Below are positions 23,144 through 32,411 of a DNA stretch of 64,000 nt, piece after piece. The notes under the pieces are model-generated. The model saw only the letters and a list, made by a program, of their open reading frames with translations, did not search any database and was not told the DNA's origin. The translations under genes and the position numbers were made by a program. The number at the start of each line of letters is the position of its first letter. Position 1 is the first letter of the stretch. The stretch comes from a virus: IMG/VR virus record IMGVR_UViG_3300027742_000001, positions 1-64,000 of that record; one strand, given 5' to 3'.

Positions 23144-23911
23144 ATGCCTAATTACTTTCAAACAACAAAAAATAAAATAGGGATGACTCTTGTAGAGTAT
23201 AATACCTTAAAAAGATATTTCTCAGGGATACCTTCAATAAAATGGGCTTATGAAGAATATCTTAAAGGGGTTAATTTACAAGAGCTTATTCGTACAAAAG
23301 ATTATCAAATAATTCACGATAAAATTATATTACCAAAAGGAGGAAATTTGTTATTAAGTAAAAGTTTACCAAGAGAGCCTATTAAAGAGAATATTAAGTT
23401 AAAACCTAATCCAATAATGTTTAAAGATAAAAAATATACAAGCAAACAATTTTGGGAAAGTTTATTAAATAATTCTGATAAGTTATTAAACAAAGGTTAT
23501 ATCTTTAATTTATATTCTCAAATAGGAGAACAAGGGTTATTAGCAGGAAGTGTTTTACTGAACACATTAGTCAAGGATAATAAAACAAATACTAAGTTAA
23601 ACTATAAGTTAACAACGGGAGCTAAACTTGATTATGATTTTAAAGATTTTAATGACTATGATAGTTCAGTAAGTAAGTTAGCTAAGGTTGATATTTTAAC
23701 AATATTTAGTTATAATACTCTTAGTTCAAGTGATTTTAATAAAGCTAAATTTGAAAGCTTATTAGATGAATGTAGTATCAAGAATAATCTTGTAATATTA
23801 ACTTCTAAAAAAGAGTTAAAGATAAAAGACAGAGAAATTATTAATATAGGATTTACTGATACAATTAAAAAAGAAACAGATTTATTAAATGATTTGTTTG
23901 GAGATAATTAA
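23144..23911 (+). CDS. Unknown protein, possibly a degenerate AAA+ helicase loader
   Basis: 255 aa. Start two bases after the previous stop with no clear ribosome-binding site. The order of elements recalls DnaC-type helicase loaders: a helical N-terminus, a strand-loop at the P-loop position (FNLYSQIGEQGLLAGS, residues 121-136), then VDILTIFSYNTLS and NNLVILTSKK at the places of Walker B and sensor 1. The P-loop lysine and Walker B acids are missing, so it would not hydrolyse ATP. A gene between polymerase and recombination nucleases could be a loader, but this is low-confidence inference. Confidence 0.35.
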   Translation: MPNYFQTTKNKIGMTLVEYNTLKRYFSGIPSIKWAYEEYLKGVNLQELIRTKDYQIIHDKIILPKGGNLLLSKSLPREPIKENIKLKPNPIMFKDKKYTSKQFWESLLNNSDKLLNKGYIFNLYSQIGEQGLLAGSVLLNTLVKDNKTNTKLNYKLTTGAKLDYDFKDFNDYDSSVSKLAKVDILTIFSYNTLSSSDFNKAKFESLLDECSIKNNLVILTSKKELKIKDREIINIGFTDTIKKETDLLNDLFGDN

Positions 23912-23920
23912 AGGAAACTT

Positions 23921-24796
23921 ATGAAAAAGAAAATTCCTAATTGGAGAAGTAGAAGAAAGTTTTCTTATATAAGACCTAAAAAGAAAAGACTTGAAGAATA
24001 TGAGTTACCAAACACAACTCAATTAAGTATCTCAAAGAAAAGAGCTTTTATGACTTTACTTACTAATCCAAATGTTAGTATAGAAACTATAAAAGCTTTT
24101 GACTTTGAGTATTACCAATGGTTATACTTTTGGTATAATCCTAAATCAAAACAAAAAGTATCAAGAACTTTTGAAGATATACCTTTTTATCATATAAAAC
24201 TTGAAAGGGATTTCTTTAATCTGTATTCTTGTATTATTAATAAACAAAAGTTTCTAAAAGAAGATTTCTTAGAGTTAAGTGTTCAATTTAGTTTTAAAGA
24301 AAAGACTTATGAAGAACTCTTTGATAACCTCAAACAAACAGAAGCTCTTGAAAAGATAAATGACTTAGGAGCTTTTTATTATAAACTCCCTAAGAAATAT
24401 ACTTATTTTGAAATGTTCTTTAAAGACAATAAAGGAACATATTTATGTAATACTAAACTAAATATAAGTGCTAAGAAACTTAACTCTTTAAGCAAACATT
24501 TAGTTTATTTTGGTATAATAGATATGTCAAGAGGTAAATGTGGTAAACCTTACTTTTTAAGTTATTACTCTAAAGAAGAGATTACTAAGAAAAGTAAGTT
24601 TAATAGTATTGAACGAATGAACTTTTTGAAACATACCCTAAAAGAAAAGGATATTTTAGGTTATACTTTGGAAGGAAACTTTATATGGGATATAGATGAT
24701 ATTCCAAAGAGTGATTTAAAATATAATGTTTTAGTGTTAGCTTCAAAAGGTAGTTTGTTCGGTGGTTATGAGAGCTTTGTTTTAAAAGCAGATTAA
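23921..24796 (+). CDS. Unknown basic protein (291 aa), possible winged-helix domain
   Basis: ATG behind AAAGGAAACTT. Very basic N-terminus (MKKKIPNWRSRRKFSYIRPK) that could bind nucleic acid. Residues about 180-215 (ISAKKLNSLSKHLVYFGII then GKPYFLSYY) read like a winged-helix recognition helix and wing. Follows the possible helicase loader, so a role in replication is reasonable but not shown. Confidence 0.6.
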   Translation: MKKKIPNWRSRRKFSYIRPKKKRLEEYELPNTTQLSISKKRAFMTLLTNPNVSIETIKAFDFEYYQWLYFWYNPKSKQKVSRTFEDIPFYHIKLERDFFNLYSCIINKQKFLKEDFLELSVQFSFKEKTYEELFDNLKQTEALEKINDLGAFYYKLPKKYTYFEMFFKDNKGTYLCNTKLNISAKKLNSLSKHLVYFGIIDMSRGKCGKPYFLSYYSKEEITKKSKFNSIERMNFLKHTLKEKDILGYTLEGNFIWDIDDIPKSDLKYNVLVLASKGSLFGGYESFVLKAD

Positions 24797-24820
24797 ATAA
24801 AATAAATGAAGGAGATAATG

Positions 24821-25042
24821 ATGGAAATAATTAAACCAAAAGAAGAAGTAACACTAACTTTAAAATTGGATGAAGATGATTTAAAATATTTAAGAGGAAT
24901 TACACAAAACTATATTGGTGAAAATCCTAGTGATGAAAATCAAAATGATAAAAGAGTTAGATTAGCTTTATTTGTAGCTTCATCAAGAGCTTTAGGAGTT
25001 AATATGTTAGATGATGGAAGTATAACAAGAGAAATAAATTAA
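24821..25042 (+). CDS. Unknown small protein (73 aa)
   Basis: ATGs at 24806, 24818 and 24821 are in frame; GAAGGAGATA precedes the last two, and 24821 has the best spacing. Acidic (LKLDEDDLKYLRG, GENPSDENQNDK). Function unknown. Confidence 0.6.
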   Translation: MEIIKPKEEVTLTLKLDEDDLKYLRGITQNYIGENPSDENQNDKRVRLALFVASSRALGVNMLDDGSITREIN

Positions 25043-25054
25043 GGAGAAAATTAA

Positions 25055-25390
25055 ATGAAAATAGAAGATATGAAAGGATGGGAATTAAAAGCTAGGGAGT
25101 ATGCTATTATTAATAATAAAATAGAAAAAATTGTAATAGCACAGTTTATTAGATTGTCTAAATATGAGAGTCTAAGTATGTCTGAATATATTATTGATAT
25201 CAAAGGTAGAATTATTTATGAATTATATACTTTTAATGAAGCTAAAGAAAACCTTATATCCTCTTTAGAATCAAACATTAATATTCAGAGTGGATACTTG
25301 GAACATTATAAAAATAAAATTAAAAAGATAAAGAAAGATATTAGTAAACTTAAAAAGAGTAAGAAATACTATCTAAAAGGAGAAATATGA
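25055..25390 (+). CDS. Unknown protein with basic coiled-coil tail (111 aa)
   Basis: ATG behind TAAGGAGAAAATTAA. The last 45 residues are a strongly basic helix (HYKNKIKKIKKDISKLKKSK). Its end carries the AAAGGAG of the nuclease gene and overlaps it as ATGA. Confidence 0.65.
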   Translation: MKIEDMKGWELKAREYAIINNKIEKIVIAQFIRLSKYESLSMSEYIIDIKGRIIYELYTFNEAKENLISSLESNINIQSGYLEHYKNKIKKIKKDISKLKKSKKYYLKGEI

Positions 25391-26319
25391 AGAAAAAATT
25401 AATGTTAGTAGATAGCTCAGGTATCTTACATAGGGCTAGACATAGTTGGGTTAAATATGATACACCAATTTTAGAATATTTTTTACAAGATATTTTAGAA
25501 ATATGTCAAGATATTATGCCTAATAAAGTTGTTTTATTAAATGATATTACAAAGAGTAGATATAGAAAAGAATTATACCCTGATTATAAAGGTCATAGAA
25601 AAGATGCTCAAAAGAAAATGACTAAAAAGGAGATTAAAAGTTTAGAGTTATTAAATCAAGCCCGAAAAGATATTACTAAATTTAATCATATAATGATAAA
25701 TGGTCAAGTAAATGGTGTTGAGGCTGATGATATTTTAACAAGACTTTATAAACAATTTAGAGATGAATATGAGGTTATTGGAGTTAGTATTGATAAAGAT
25801 TTCTTTTCAGAAATTCCAGCTAGTAATATGTATAGTCATTCTTCTAAAAGGTTTAGAACACAAGAGGATAAGCATAATCTTAGTATTAAACAATTTAAAA
25901 TGTTTCAAGTATTAGCTTCTGATTCTGCTGATTTCCCTAACCTTAAAGTAAAAGGTATTGGAGATAAAACAGCATTAAAACTTGTAAATAAGTATAATTC
26001 ATTTAAAGAAATGAGAGCAGTTCCTATTGAAGAAATTGAGCAAGTATCAGATAGATATGTAAAAAAGGCTTTGAAGTCAATTAAAGAAGATTCTAATTGG
26101 GAAAAGATGAAGTTAATATATCAATTAGTTCAACTCTTTGTAGATGATTCTAAGTTTAATAAAGCTGAATTAATACAATATGCGGAACTTGTTGAAGAGA
26201 TTAAGGCTTTTAAGAAACCTAATAAACTCATTACAGATGAATTAGATGATATTTTCTTTGAGAATCAGGCATTTAAATGTTCAAGTTTATTAGAAGAAAT
26301 TTCAATGTATATAGATTAA
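25387..26319 (+). CDS. 5'-3' exonuclease / flap endonuclease, T5 D15-like
   Basis: 310 aa. Removes RNA primers and 5' flaps. LMLVDSSGILHRAR holds the first metal-binding aspartate. RYRKELYPDYKGHRK gives the conserved arginine and lysine of the helical arch. GVEADDILTR and VSIDKDFFSE give the acidic metal clusters. KVKGIGDKTALKLVNKY is the helix-3-turn-helix that holds the duplex. The protein stands alone rather than fused to the polymerase, as in T5 and T4. Overlaps the previous gene by four bases. Confidence 0.88.
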   Translation: MKKKLMLVDSSGILHRARHSWVKYDTPILEYFLQDILEICQDIMPNKVVLLNDITKSRYRKELYPDYKGHRKDAQKKMTKKEIKSLELLNQARKDITKFNHIMINGQVNGVEADDILTRLYKQFRDEYEVIGVSIDKDFFSEIPASNMYSHSSKRFRTQEDKHNLSIKQFKMFQVLASDSADFPNLKVKGIGDKTALKLVNKYNSFKEMRAVPIEEIEQVSDRYVKKALKSIKEDSNWEKMKLIYQLVQLFVDDSKFNKAELIQYAELVEEIKAFKKPNKLITDELDDIFFENQAFKCSSLLEEISMYID

Positions 26320-26339
26320 AAAATTAAAAGGAGAAAATT

Positions 26340-26660
26340 ATGGGAATAGATTATAGAGCAGTAGCAGGATATGGAGTTGAGGTTAAAAATAATTTAACTG
26401 AAAAAGGTACAGAAATATTTGAGAACGAGTATAATGGAGATGATTTAGAGGGTTTTATTGAAGATGAATTACCTGAATTCGATTATGATTATATCGGATG
26501 TAGTTATTCAGGAACTAATGAACCAGTTTTAATATGTTCAGACCCTTGTAATAATGGTAATATGGAGAAATATACTAAATTTTGTAATGATTTAGACAAG
26601 TATAAACATTTACTTATAGATGTAAAACCTGAATGGTTTTGTGAAGTTTATGTATATTAA
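26340..26660 (+). CDS. Unknown acidic protein (106 aa)
   Basis: ATG behind AAAAGGAGAAAATT. Opens GIDYRAVAGYGVEV, then very acidic (DDLEGFIEDELPEFDYDY). I have an impression of similar small phage proteins starting with this phrase but know no function. Placed between two nuclease genes. Confidence 0.65.
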   Translation: MGIDYRAVAGYGVEVKNNLTEKGTEIFENEYNGDDLEGFIEDELPEFDYDYIGCSYSGTNEPVLICSDPCNNGNMEKYTKFCNDLDKYKHLLIDVKPEWFCEVYVY

Positions 26661-26669
26661 AGGAGATAA

Positions 26670-27794
26670 ATGAGTAAGTTTAAAACACTATTATTTTCAG
26701 ATTTTCATGCTAAACCTTTTGATGAAAAAAGACCTCATTATAGTAAGTGGGAATTTGAAATGAAGAAATATTGTTTAGATATAATCTTGAAAACAATTAA
26801 AGAAGAAAGTATTACAAGAGTAATTGACTTAGGGGATTTTATTGATAGAGATTCCCCTAAGAGTTGGGAACTTGATTTACTTGATTACTTTTGGTCAAAT
26901 GTTCCTAATGAGGTTTCTAAAGAGATAATTTGGGGGAATCATTCTTTAAATAAACAATCTACAAAAAGACTTTATTATGAAGAAGTTATGAAAGATTATT
27001 ATTTAAACAAATGGAATGTAAAAGTACATGATTATGTTATTATTGGAGAAAGTCCCAATCAAGATATTTTTTGTAGTCATAAATATATAAACAAATTACA
27101 AAACCTTAATAAAAAGTATAGATATATATTTAGTCATTTAAGGTCAAGTAATGGTAATGCTTTCTTTTCAGATGAGATTAATTTAACAATTCCTAAGAAT
27201 GTTGCTTCTAAAATATATTTAGGAGATGTTCATAATCATAGTGAGTTTGATAATATTGTTTATTGTGGACAATCCTCTTGGGTAGAATTTCCTCAATTTA
27301 ATGAAGAAGAAAGTAAAGTAAGCTCTATCCCTAGCTTTATTCTTTTAGATGAAGATTCAGGAGAACATGAAAGAGTATTTATGTTCAATCAAGACTCTCC
27401 TTACCAAAAGAAACTTAAACATATTAAGCTAGAAGATTTAGATAATATACCTCTCATTATTGAAGAAATGAGACAAGATTATCTAAGTAATAAAGCTTTT
27501 TATAAAGTAAGAGTATATGGTAAGAAGTTTATGATTGATAAAGTTAAGAGAACATTTCGAGAACAAAAAGATATAGATAAATTTTGTATAACAGAATATA
27601 TTAATTTAAGTATGAATGAAAGTAATCATCAACAAATTAATTATAATAAACTTGTAAAACAATGTTTAGATAAGAATTCTGTAAGTAAAGATTTGTTAAA
27701 CTATATTTGTAAAACAAATGATGATAAAGGTTTAGAGGATTTAGTAACAAGTACATTTGCTACTTTAGAATCTATGGTTGAAAATAAACGATAA
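26670..27794 (+). CDS. SbcD/Mre11-type nuclease subunit (T4 gp47-, T5 D12-like)
   Basis: 374 aa. Forms a nuclease complex with the SbcC-like ATPase at 28097 for recombination-dependent replication and host DNA breakdown. Metallophosphoesterase motifs in order are FSDFHAKPF (D11, H13), IDLGDFIDRDS, WGNHSLNK, FCSHKY, and YLGDVHNHSEFDNI with the GxH-type histidines. The C-terminal 120 residues would be the capping domain. One short gene separates it from its partner. ATG behind AAAGGAGATAA. Confidence 0.86.
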   Translation: MSKFKTLLFSDFHAKPFDEKRPHYSKWEFEMKKYCLDIILKTIKEESITRVIDLGDFIDRDSPKSWELDLLDYFWSNVPNEVSKEIIWGNHSLNKQSTKRLYYEEVMKDYYLNKWNVKVHDYVIIGESPNQDIFCSHKYINKLQNLNKKYRYIFSHLRSSNGNAFFSDEINLTIPKNVASKIYLGDVHNHSEFDNIVYCGQSSWVEFPQFNEEESKVSSIPSFILLDEDSGEHERVFMFNQDSPYQKKLKHIKLEDLDNIPLIIEEMRQDYLSNKAFYKVRVYGKKFMIDKVKRTFREQKDIDKFCITEYINLSMNESNHQQINYNKLVKQCLDKNSVSKDLLNYICKTNDDKGLEDLVTSTFATLESMVENKR

Positions 27795-27809
27795 AGGAGA
27801 AATTAAAAA

Positions 27810-28100
27810 ATGAGTAATACAAATATATCAATTTATAAAGCTAAATTAAAAACTGATAAATATAATAAAAATTTATGGTATGTAGGATTTTATCATGGTT
27901 TTAATAATTTAGGGGAAGGATGTTACTTGAGTACTCAAGCATGGGGGAATGCTCACCACGAAGTTGATGAGGAATCTATGGTAGAGATTTGTAGATGTAC
28001 TCCTAGTCAAGCTAAATATAGACTAAGGGAATTAATGGATAAATATCATTTGAAAAAGGACACTTCTTGTGCATTATGTGGTAGGGATACACTTGAATGA
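27810..28100 (+). CDS. Unknown protein with C-terminal zinc knuckle (96 aa)
   Basis: ATG behind AAAGGAGAAATTAAAAA. The N-terminus (SIYKAKLKTDKYNKNLWYVG) recalls the opening of YopX-type phage proteins. The end has C-A-L-C-G with an upstream C-R-C, a possible metal site. Lies between the two subunits of the SbcCD complex and overlaps SbcC as ATGA, so it may work with them. Confidence 0.62.
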   Translation: MSNTNISIYKAKLKTDKYNKNLWYVGFYHGFNNLGEGCYLSTQAWGNAHHEVDEESMVEICRCTPSQAKYRLRELMDKYHLKKDTSCALCGRDTLE

Positions 28101-29794
28101 TAAAGATTAAGAAAATAGAAGTTCAAGGGTTTTGGCTCTTGAATGATACTGTAATAGATTTTGAAGGGAAAGATGGTTTGATAAATCTTGTAGGGATTAA
28201 CTCTGATGCTTTTAGTTCAAATGGTTCGGGTAAGAGTACATTGCCTAGCCTTATTTGTCAAGCACTTTACAACAAGAACTTATTAAACAAACCCCAAAAA
28301 GAAATATTGAATAAACATACTAATAAAAAGTTCTTCTGTAAAATGTATTTAGATATTACTAAAGATAACATTACAGAAGAAGTCCTTATTGAAAGAGATT
28401 ATTCAAGAAACTTTTTTGAGTACTACGTTAATGATATTCCTTCGGGATATAATAATAAAGTAGAAAAACAAAATCAGTTAGAAAAGTTATTAGGTTTAAG
28501 TTATAATACCTTTAACAAATTGTTCTTTTTAAGCCCTCAAAGGGTTAGTTTATTTAGTACTGCTGAGGATAATGCTCAAAGTAATTTTATTAAAGAGTTA
28601 TTGAGTTTAGAATTTATTACAGATATTAATAAAAGAGCTGATTTAGAGTTAAAGTCTTTGAAGTTAGAATTAGAAACAAAACTTAAAGAACAAGATATGT
28701 TAATTAAGCAATCTGATTTTATTAAAGAACAATTAAATTTAGTAAAGGTTTCTTCATTTGATACTGCTGAATTAGGTCTTAAAGTAGAAAAACTTGAGGA
28801 AATACAATATAATAAATCTAAAAAAGAAAAAGAGTTCAAAAGTCTTAATAAAGAAGTAAAAGATACTGAAAGTAAAATCAATAACTTAACTTCTTCAATA
28901 GACTTTTTGAAACAACAACAAACTCAAAACGATAAAGTATTAAATCTTAATAAATGTCCTACTTGTAAACAAGAGATTAAGAATATTGATGATTTAAGAA
29001 ATGAGTTCAAAGGTTTTCAAGAACAAATTACAGATTTAGCTACTCAAAGAAAAGAGATTAAAGATAATAACTTAGGAAGATATTCTGTCTTAAAAGGTTT
29101 GAAAACAGAGTTAGAAAAGATTACTAAAGACGAAATCCTTTTAGAGAATGATATTAAAAGACTCCAAGAGTTAAAAGCTCAAGGGGAAACTTCGGATAAA
29201 ACAACTCTAAGGAATAAACTAAGAAAAGATTTAGCTAAAGTTAATGAAGATATAGTTACTAATGAAATATCTTTAACAGAATTTAGGAATAAAGTTTATG
29301 TTTATGAACTTATTAAGGCTTGTACGGGTGCAAAAGGTTTTGTAAAAGAACGAATAAATCTTTTCATTGAATTATTTAATGGAACACTTGATAGGATTAG
29401 CTCTAAGGCACTAGGAAGAGAGATAAACATTTGGGTAGAGAAAACTACAAAAGATTCTTTCGAGCTTATTTATAAGGAACAGGGGCTTTTACAAAGGTAT
29501 CAAGATTTAAGTTCAGGAACGCAACGAAGAGTAGATATTCTTTTATGTTTAGCATTAAACTTATCTATTAAAACTTTAACGGGAGTAGAAGTTAATCTAC
29601 TATTCTTAGATGAAGTTTTATCTAATATTGATGATAGTGGAAAAGAGGAAATAGGAAAGTTACTTAGATATATTACTAAAGAGTTTCCTAATAAATCAAT
29701 TATAACAGTACACCATGGAGAAACTATCGAAAGTGATTATACTTTAAATGTTACAAGAGAAGATAATCAATCAATAATATCTTGGGAGGAATAA
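28097..29794 (+). CDS. SbcC/Rad50-type ATPase (T4 gp46-, T5 D13-like)
   Basis: 565 aa, the ATPase partner of the SbcD-like nuclease. Walker A is SSNGSGKST (G43-T48). A coiled coil runs on both sides of a zinc hook CPTCK (C287, C290), through which two molecules join. The signature LSSGTQRRVDILL and Walker B LLFLDEVLSNID lie near residues 475-518, and the terminal HH in ITVHHGET is the switch histidine region. At 565 residues it is short for SbcC because the coiled coil is short, as in phage versions. Coupled to the previous gene. Confidence 0.9.
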   Translation: MIKIKKIEVQGFWLLNDTVIDFEGKDGLINLVGINSDAFSSNGSGKSTLPSLICQALYNKNLLNKPQKEILNKHTNKKFFCKMYLDITKDNITEEVLIERDYSRNFFEYYVNDIPSGYNNKVEKQNQLEKLLGLSYNTFNKLFFLSPQRVSLFSTAEDNAQSNFIKELLSLEFITDINKRADLELKSLKLELETKLKEQDMLIKQSDFIKEQLNLVKVSSFDTAELGLKVEKLEEIQYNKSKKEKEFKSLNKEVKDTESKINNLTSSIDFLKQQQTQNDKVLNLNKCPTCKQEIKNIDDLRNEFKGFQEQITDLATQRKEIKDNNLGRYSVLKGLKTELEKITKDEILLENDIKRLQELKAQGETSDKTTLRNKLRKDLAKVNEDIVTNEISLTEFRNKVYVYELIKACTGAKGFVKERINLFIELFNGTLDRISSKALGREINIWVEKTTKDSFELIYKEQGLLQRYQDLSSGTQRRVDILLCLALNLSIKTLTGVEVNLLFLDEVLSNIDDSGKEEIGKLLRYITKEFPNKSIITVHHGETIESDYTLNVTREDNQSIISWEE

Positions 29795-29876
29795 CCTTCT
29801 AAGATATTTACTACAAATACTACTTAAATTAACATAAAAACTACAATAATAACATTTACTTGTTAATAACACATTT

Positions 29877-29909
29877 TTAAGCAAACTTTAATAAATTCTT
29901 TGTTATACT
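29877..29909 (+). promoter_or_regulatory. Sigma-70-type promoter, TTAAGC-N21-TATACT with TTTG
   Basis: TTAAGC (29877-29882), 21 bases ending CTTTGT, TATACT (29904-29909), then TCTTTGTAAATAAAATTTA. The gap 29795-29876 before it holds only A+T-rich sequence. Drives the operon from 29939. Confidence 0.77.
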
Positions 29910-29938
29910 TCTTTGTAAATAAAATTTAAGGAGGAAAA

Positions 29939-30355
29939 ATGCGTATAACAAAGTTAATGAAACTAAGAGATGAAGTATGCCCTATATGTGGAGAACCTAA
30001 AGATATTTGTCCTAGTGAAGAATCATGTCCATATAGGATTAGGGATATTAATACTAATGATACAATACATGAGCAAAATTTAAAAGAGCCAAAACAAGGA
30101 GATATTGTTAAGGCAACAAGAAACTTAGGTAATTATAATTGGCAAGGAACTTATTTTGGTAAATGTAATGATATTTATTTACTAGATTTTAATGGTACTC
30201 ATTGTATGGTTGCTAATAAGGTTGAAATTATACCTACTCTTACTAAAAAAGAAGCTAAACAAAAAATATCTGAAATGTTTGCTAACCCTAAAAATATATC
30301 AAGTCAAAAGGTTAGGGAAATAATTGATTTAATTGAGTTAGATAAGGAGAAATAA
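29939..30355 (+). CDS. Unknown zinc-binding protein (138 aa)
   Basis: ATG behind TTAAGGAGGAAAA, first gene of its operon. The N-terminus has clustered cysteines (C14, C17, C24, C30: VCPICGEPKDICPSEESC) that likely bind zinc. An SH3-like strand region follows (KQGDIVKATRNLGNYNWQGT), then a helical tail. Function unknown. Confidence 0.7.
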   Translation: MRITKLMKLRDEVCPICGEPKDICPSEESCPYRIRDINTNDTIHEQNLKEPKQGDIVKATRNLGNYNWQGTYFGKCNDIYLLDFNGTHCMVANKVEIIPTLTKKEAKQKISEMFANPKNISSQKVREIIDLIELDKEK

Positions 30356-31879
30356 TTGGCAAAAGCTAAAGCAACAAAGAATAAAAGTAATCTAAGTATA
30401 TATAATATTAAAGATACTTTTATAAAGATTTTTTTAGAGTTCATTATTGAGTTAAATAAAATTCCTAATGCTGAACAAAAATTAAATTATCTTAGAAAGG
30501 TTTTATATAGGAATAATGATAATAGGGCTGAGTTTAATATTGTTCATGGTTATGTTATTAAAAGAATTTTAACTTCACCAACAATTAAAGAAAGGTTTTT
30601 ACCTTTAGAGAGTGATTTAGAAAAAGAAACTATAACAGGAAAACAAATAAACTTTCCTCAATTAGATTTTATGGTAGCATATGGTATTAATGAAAAAGAA
30701 CTTAGACCTTATTTTGAGGAATATATTTATTCAGAAAAAGGTTTCTTACAAAAGTTCTTAGTAGATTTTATTAATGGAGAGAATGTTTATAAAATCCCTA
30801 AAGATATGCTTAAAGAACTTTGGGATAATAAAAGACTTAGAGTTCAAGAGTACATGACTTTAGATGATGATTTATCTTTACATTATCATTTTATAGGTAT
30901 GCCCCCTTATTTATATAAGCAACAAGTTTATAAGTACCTTGATTTAAAATCTTTTAATAATACTAAGTTCAAAGGGCTTGTTATTCCAACTGATGTTGAG
31001 ATACATTCTTATTTTAAAGAACGAAATAGAAAAGCTAGAAGATTTTATGCTTGGCAAAGAACTCTTGAATGGGATAATAATGATACAAAATATAATATAA
31101 GATATCCTTGTGTACTTTATAAAGGTTCTTTAGTTAAGAAAAGAAAGTTATTATATTTTGTTAGATTAGGAAGTCTTTTAAGGACTAATATTGAGGGAAT
31201 GTTATTGAATTATTTTGAAACAGTATTTAAGAAAGGTTTTTCTAAAAGGTTACTCTTTGTGGGGTATCTTAATGAGGATAACTCTTTAGATATTATGGTA
31301 ATGACTGAGAATAAACAACTTACTAATTGTTTTGTTACGGAAAAAGCCTTTCAAATGAATTACAACTATTCTACTTTAACAAAGGATTATAAGAAAATAA
31401 GAAAAAACATGGAATTCTATGCAGATGAATTTAATATTAAAAAGTTAAAATTGCATAAGTCCGAGGGTTTTGTATTTCATTCTTTACATTATTTGTTAAA
31501 TTATATGTTGTTGAATATTGCTCAAGGAGATAAAAGACCTCTAACAATTATGTTTAGGAACTTTTTAATGATAACTAATGGGTTAAATATTAGAAAAGCT
31601 CTTATGACAAGATATGAGTCAAAGATACAAGTAGCACATTTTACATATTTAGATACAAAGGAGGAGTTTAATTTACATAGGTCAAGGTTATCTGAAACAG
31701 TAGAGATTATACCTAACTTTCTTAATCAAGAAGTTCATATATTTGAGTTTGAAAGAGGAGGTAGATTTGGGTTATTAGCACCAATGAAGTCTTTTAAGTT
31801 CAGCGAAGAGAGTTATTCCGAAAAGGTGAGCAAGTTAAGACAGTTTAGTCAAGTATTTGCTGAGAAAGATAAATTTTAA
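30356..31879 (+). CDS. Large protein of unknown function (507 aa)
   Basis: TTG start one base after the previous stop, behind TAAGGAGAAATAA. Mixed composition with a basic N-terminus (AKAKATKNKSN) and no motif I recognise; no P-loop, no polymerase or nuclease signature. Visible segments include RRFYAWQRTLEW, RLLFVGYLNEDNSLDIMVM and a C-terminal RGGRFGLLAPMKSF. It is the largest unassigned gene in the left arm. Codon use matches its neighbours. Confidence 0.72.
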   Translation: MAKAKATKNKSNLSIYNIKDTFIKIFLEFIIELNKIPNAEQKLNYLRKVLYRNNDNRAEFNIVHGYVIKRILTSPTIKERFLPLESDLEKETITGKQINFPQLDFMVAYGINEKELRPYFEEYIYSEKGFLQKFLVDFINGENVYKIPKDMLKELWDNKRLRVQEYMTLDDDLSLHYHFIGMPPYLYKQQVYKYLDLKSFNNTKFKGLVIPTDVEIHSYFKERNRKARRFYAWQRTLEWDNNDTKYNIRYPCVLYKGSLVKKRKLLYFVRLGSLLRTNIEGMLLNYFETVFKKGFSKRLLFVGYLNEDNSLDIMVMTENKQLTNCFVTEKAFQMNYNYSTLTKDYKKIRKNMEFYADEFNIKKLKLHKSEGFVFHSLHYLLNYMLLNIAQGDKRPLTIMFRNFLMITNGLNIRKALMTRYESKIQVAHFTYLDTKEEFNLHRSRLSETVEIIPNFLNQEVHIFEFERGGRFGLLAPMKSFKFSEESYSEKVSKLRQFSQVFAEKDKF

Positions 31880-31891
31880 AAAGGAGAATAA

Positions 31892-32068
31892 ATGAAAAAG
31901 ATACAAGGATACGTTTCAACAGGATATGTTGGTTGTGATGGGGAGTTTGAATTTGAGGTTGAAGAAGATACTCCCGAAGATAAAATTCACGAAATTGCTT
32001 TAGATTGTCTATTTGAAACTATTGAGTGGAGTTGGTGGGAAGTTAAAGATGAGGAAAAAGAATGTTAA
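31892..32068 (+). CDS. Unknown small acidic protein (58 aa)
   Basis: ATG behind AAAAAGGAGAATAA. Glycine/strand N-terminus (GYVSTGYVGCDGEFEF) and an acidic, tryptophan-rich C-terminus (ETIEWSWWEVKDEE). Overlaps the next gene by seven bases. Confidence 0.62.
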   Translation: MKKIQGYVSTGYVGCDGEFEFEVEEDTPEDKIHEIALDCLFETIEWSWWEVKDEEKEC

Positions 32069-32277
32069 AAAAGGAACTCATTGAAAAGTTACAAAATGAG
32101 ATAAATAAGTTAAAGGAATTTCCCGATAAAGCAAAGTTCAATGAGATTGTTCTGATAAAGGAAAAGCCTAAATGCCCTCAATGTGGGGAATATGAAGGTA
32201 AGAACTTTTCTAGTGGAGGTTTTATTTATCATCAAGAATATTGTAAATCTTGTGGATATAGTTTTACTGAGGAATAG
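32062..32277 (+). CDS. Zinc-ribbon protein (71 aa)
   Basis: ATG inside the end of the previous gene, with GAGGAAAAAGA as site. Helical N-terminus, then C-x2-C (KCPQCGEYEG) and a second C-x2-C (EYCKSCGYSF) about 20 residues apart, a classic zinc ribbon. May bind nucleic acid or protein; specific role unknown. Confidence 0.68.
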   Translation: MLKKELIEKLQNEINKLKEFPDKAKFNEIVLIKEKPKCPQCGEYEGKNFSSGGFIYHQEYCKSCGYSFTEE

Positions 32278-32280
32278 GTT

Positions 32281-32385
32281 ACAAAAGTATTGCATATAAT
32301 AATGTGCAAAGATAGCTATTGAAGGTTATTTCATGCAATATATGTTACTAAGGATAGTTTAAGCAAAGGTATTATATACTTTTGT
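32281..32385 (+). promoter_or_regulatory. Promoter region enclosed by inverted repeats
   Basis: ACAAAAGTAT (32281-32290) is a perfect inverted repeat of ATACTTTTGT (32376-32385), whose first half overlaps the -10 box TATACT (32375-32380). TATTGCAT (32288-32295) inversely repeats ATGCAATA (32333-32340). The promoter follows the local pattern CTAAGG (32348-32353), 21 bases, TATACT. An inverted repeat over the -10 box suggests an operator or a folded leader in the upstream transcript. It drives the phosphoesterase gene at 32412. Confidence 0.5.
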
Positions 32386-32411
32386 TTGTAAAATAAATTT
32401 AAAGGAGAAAA

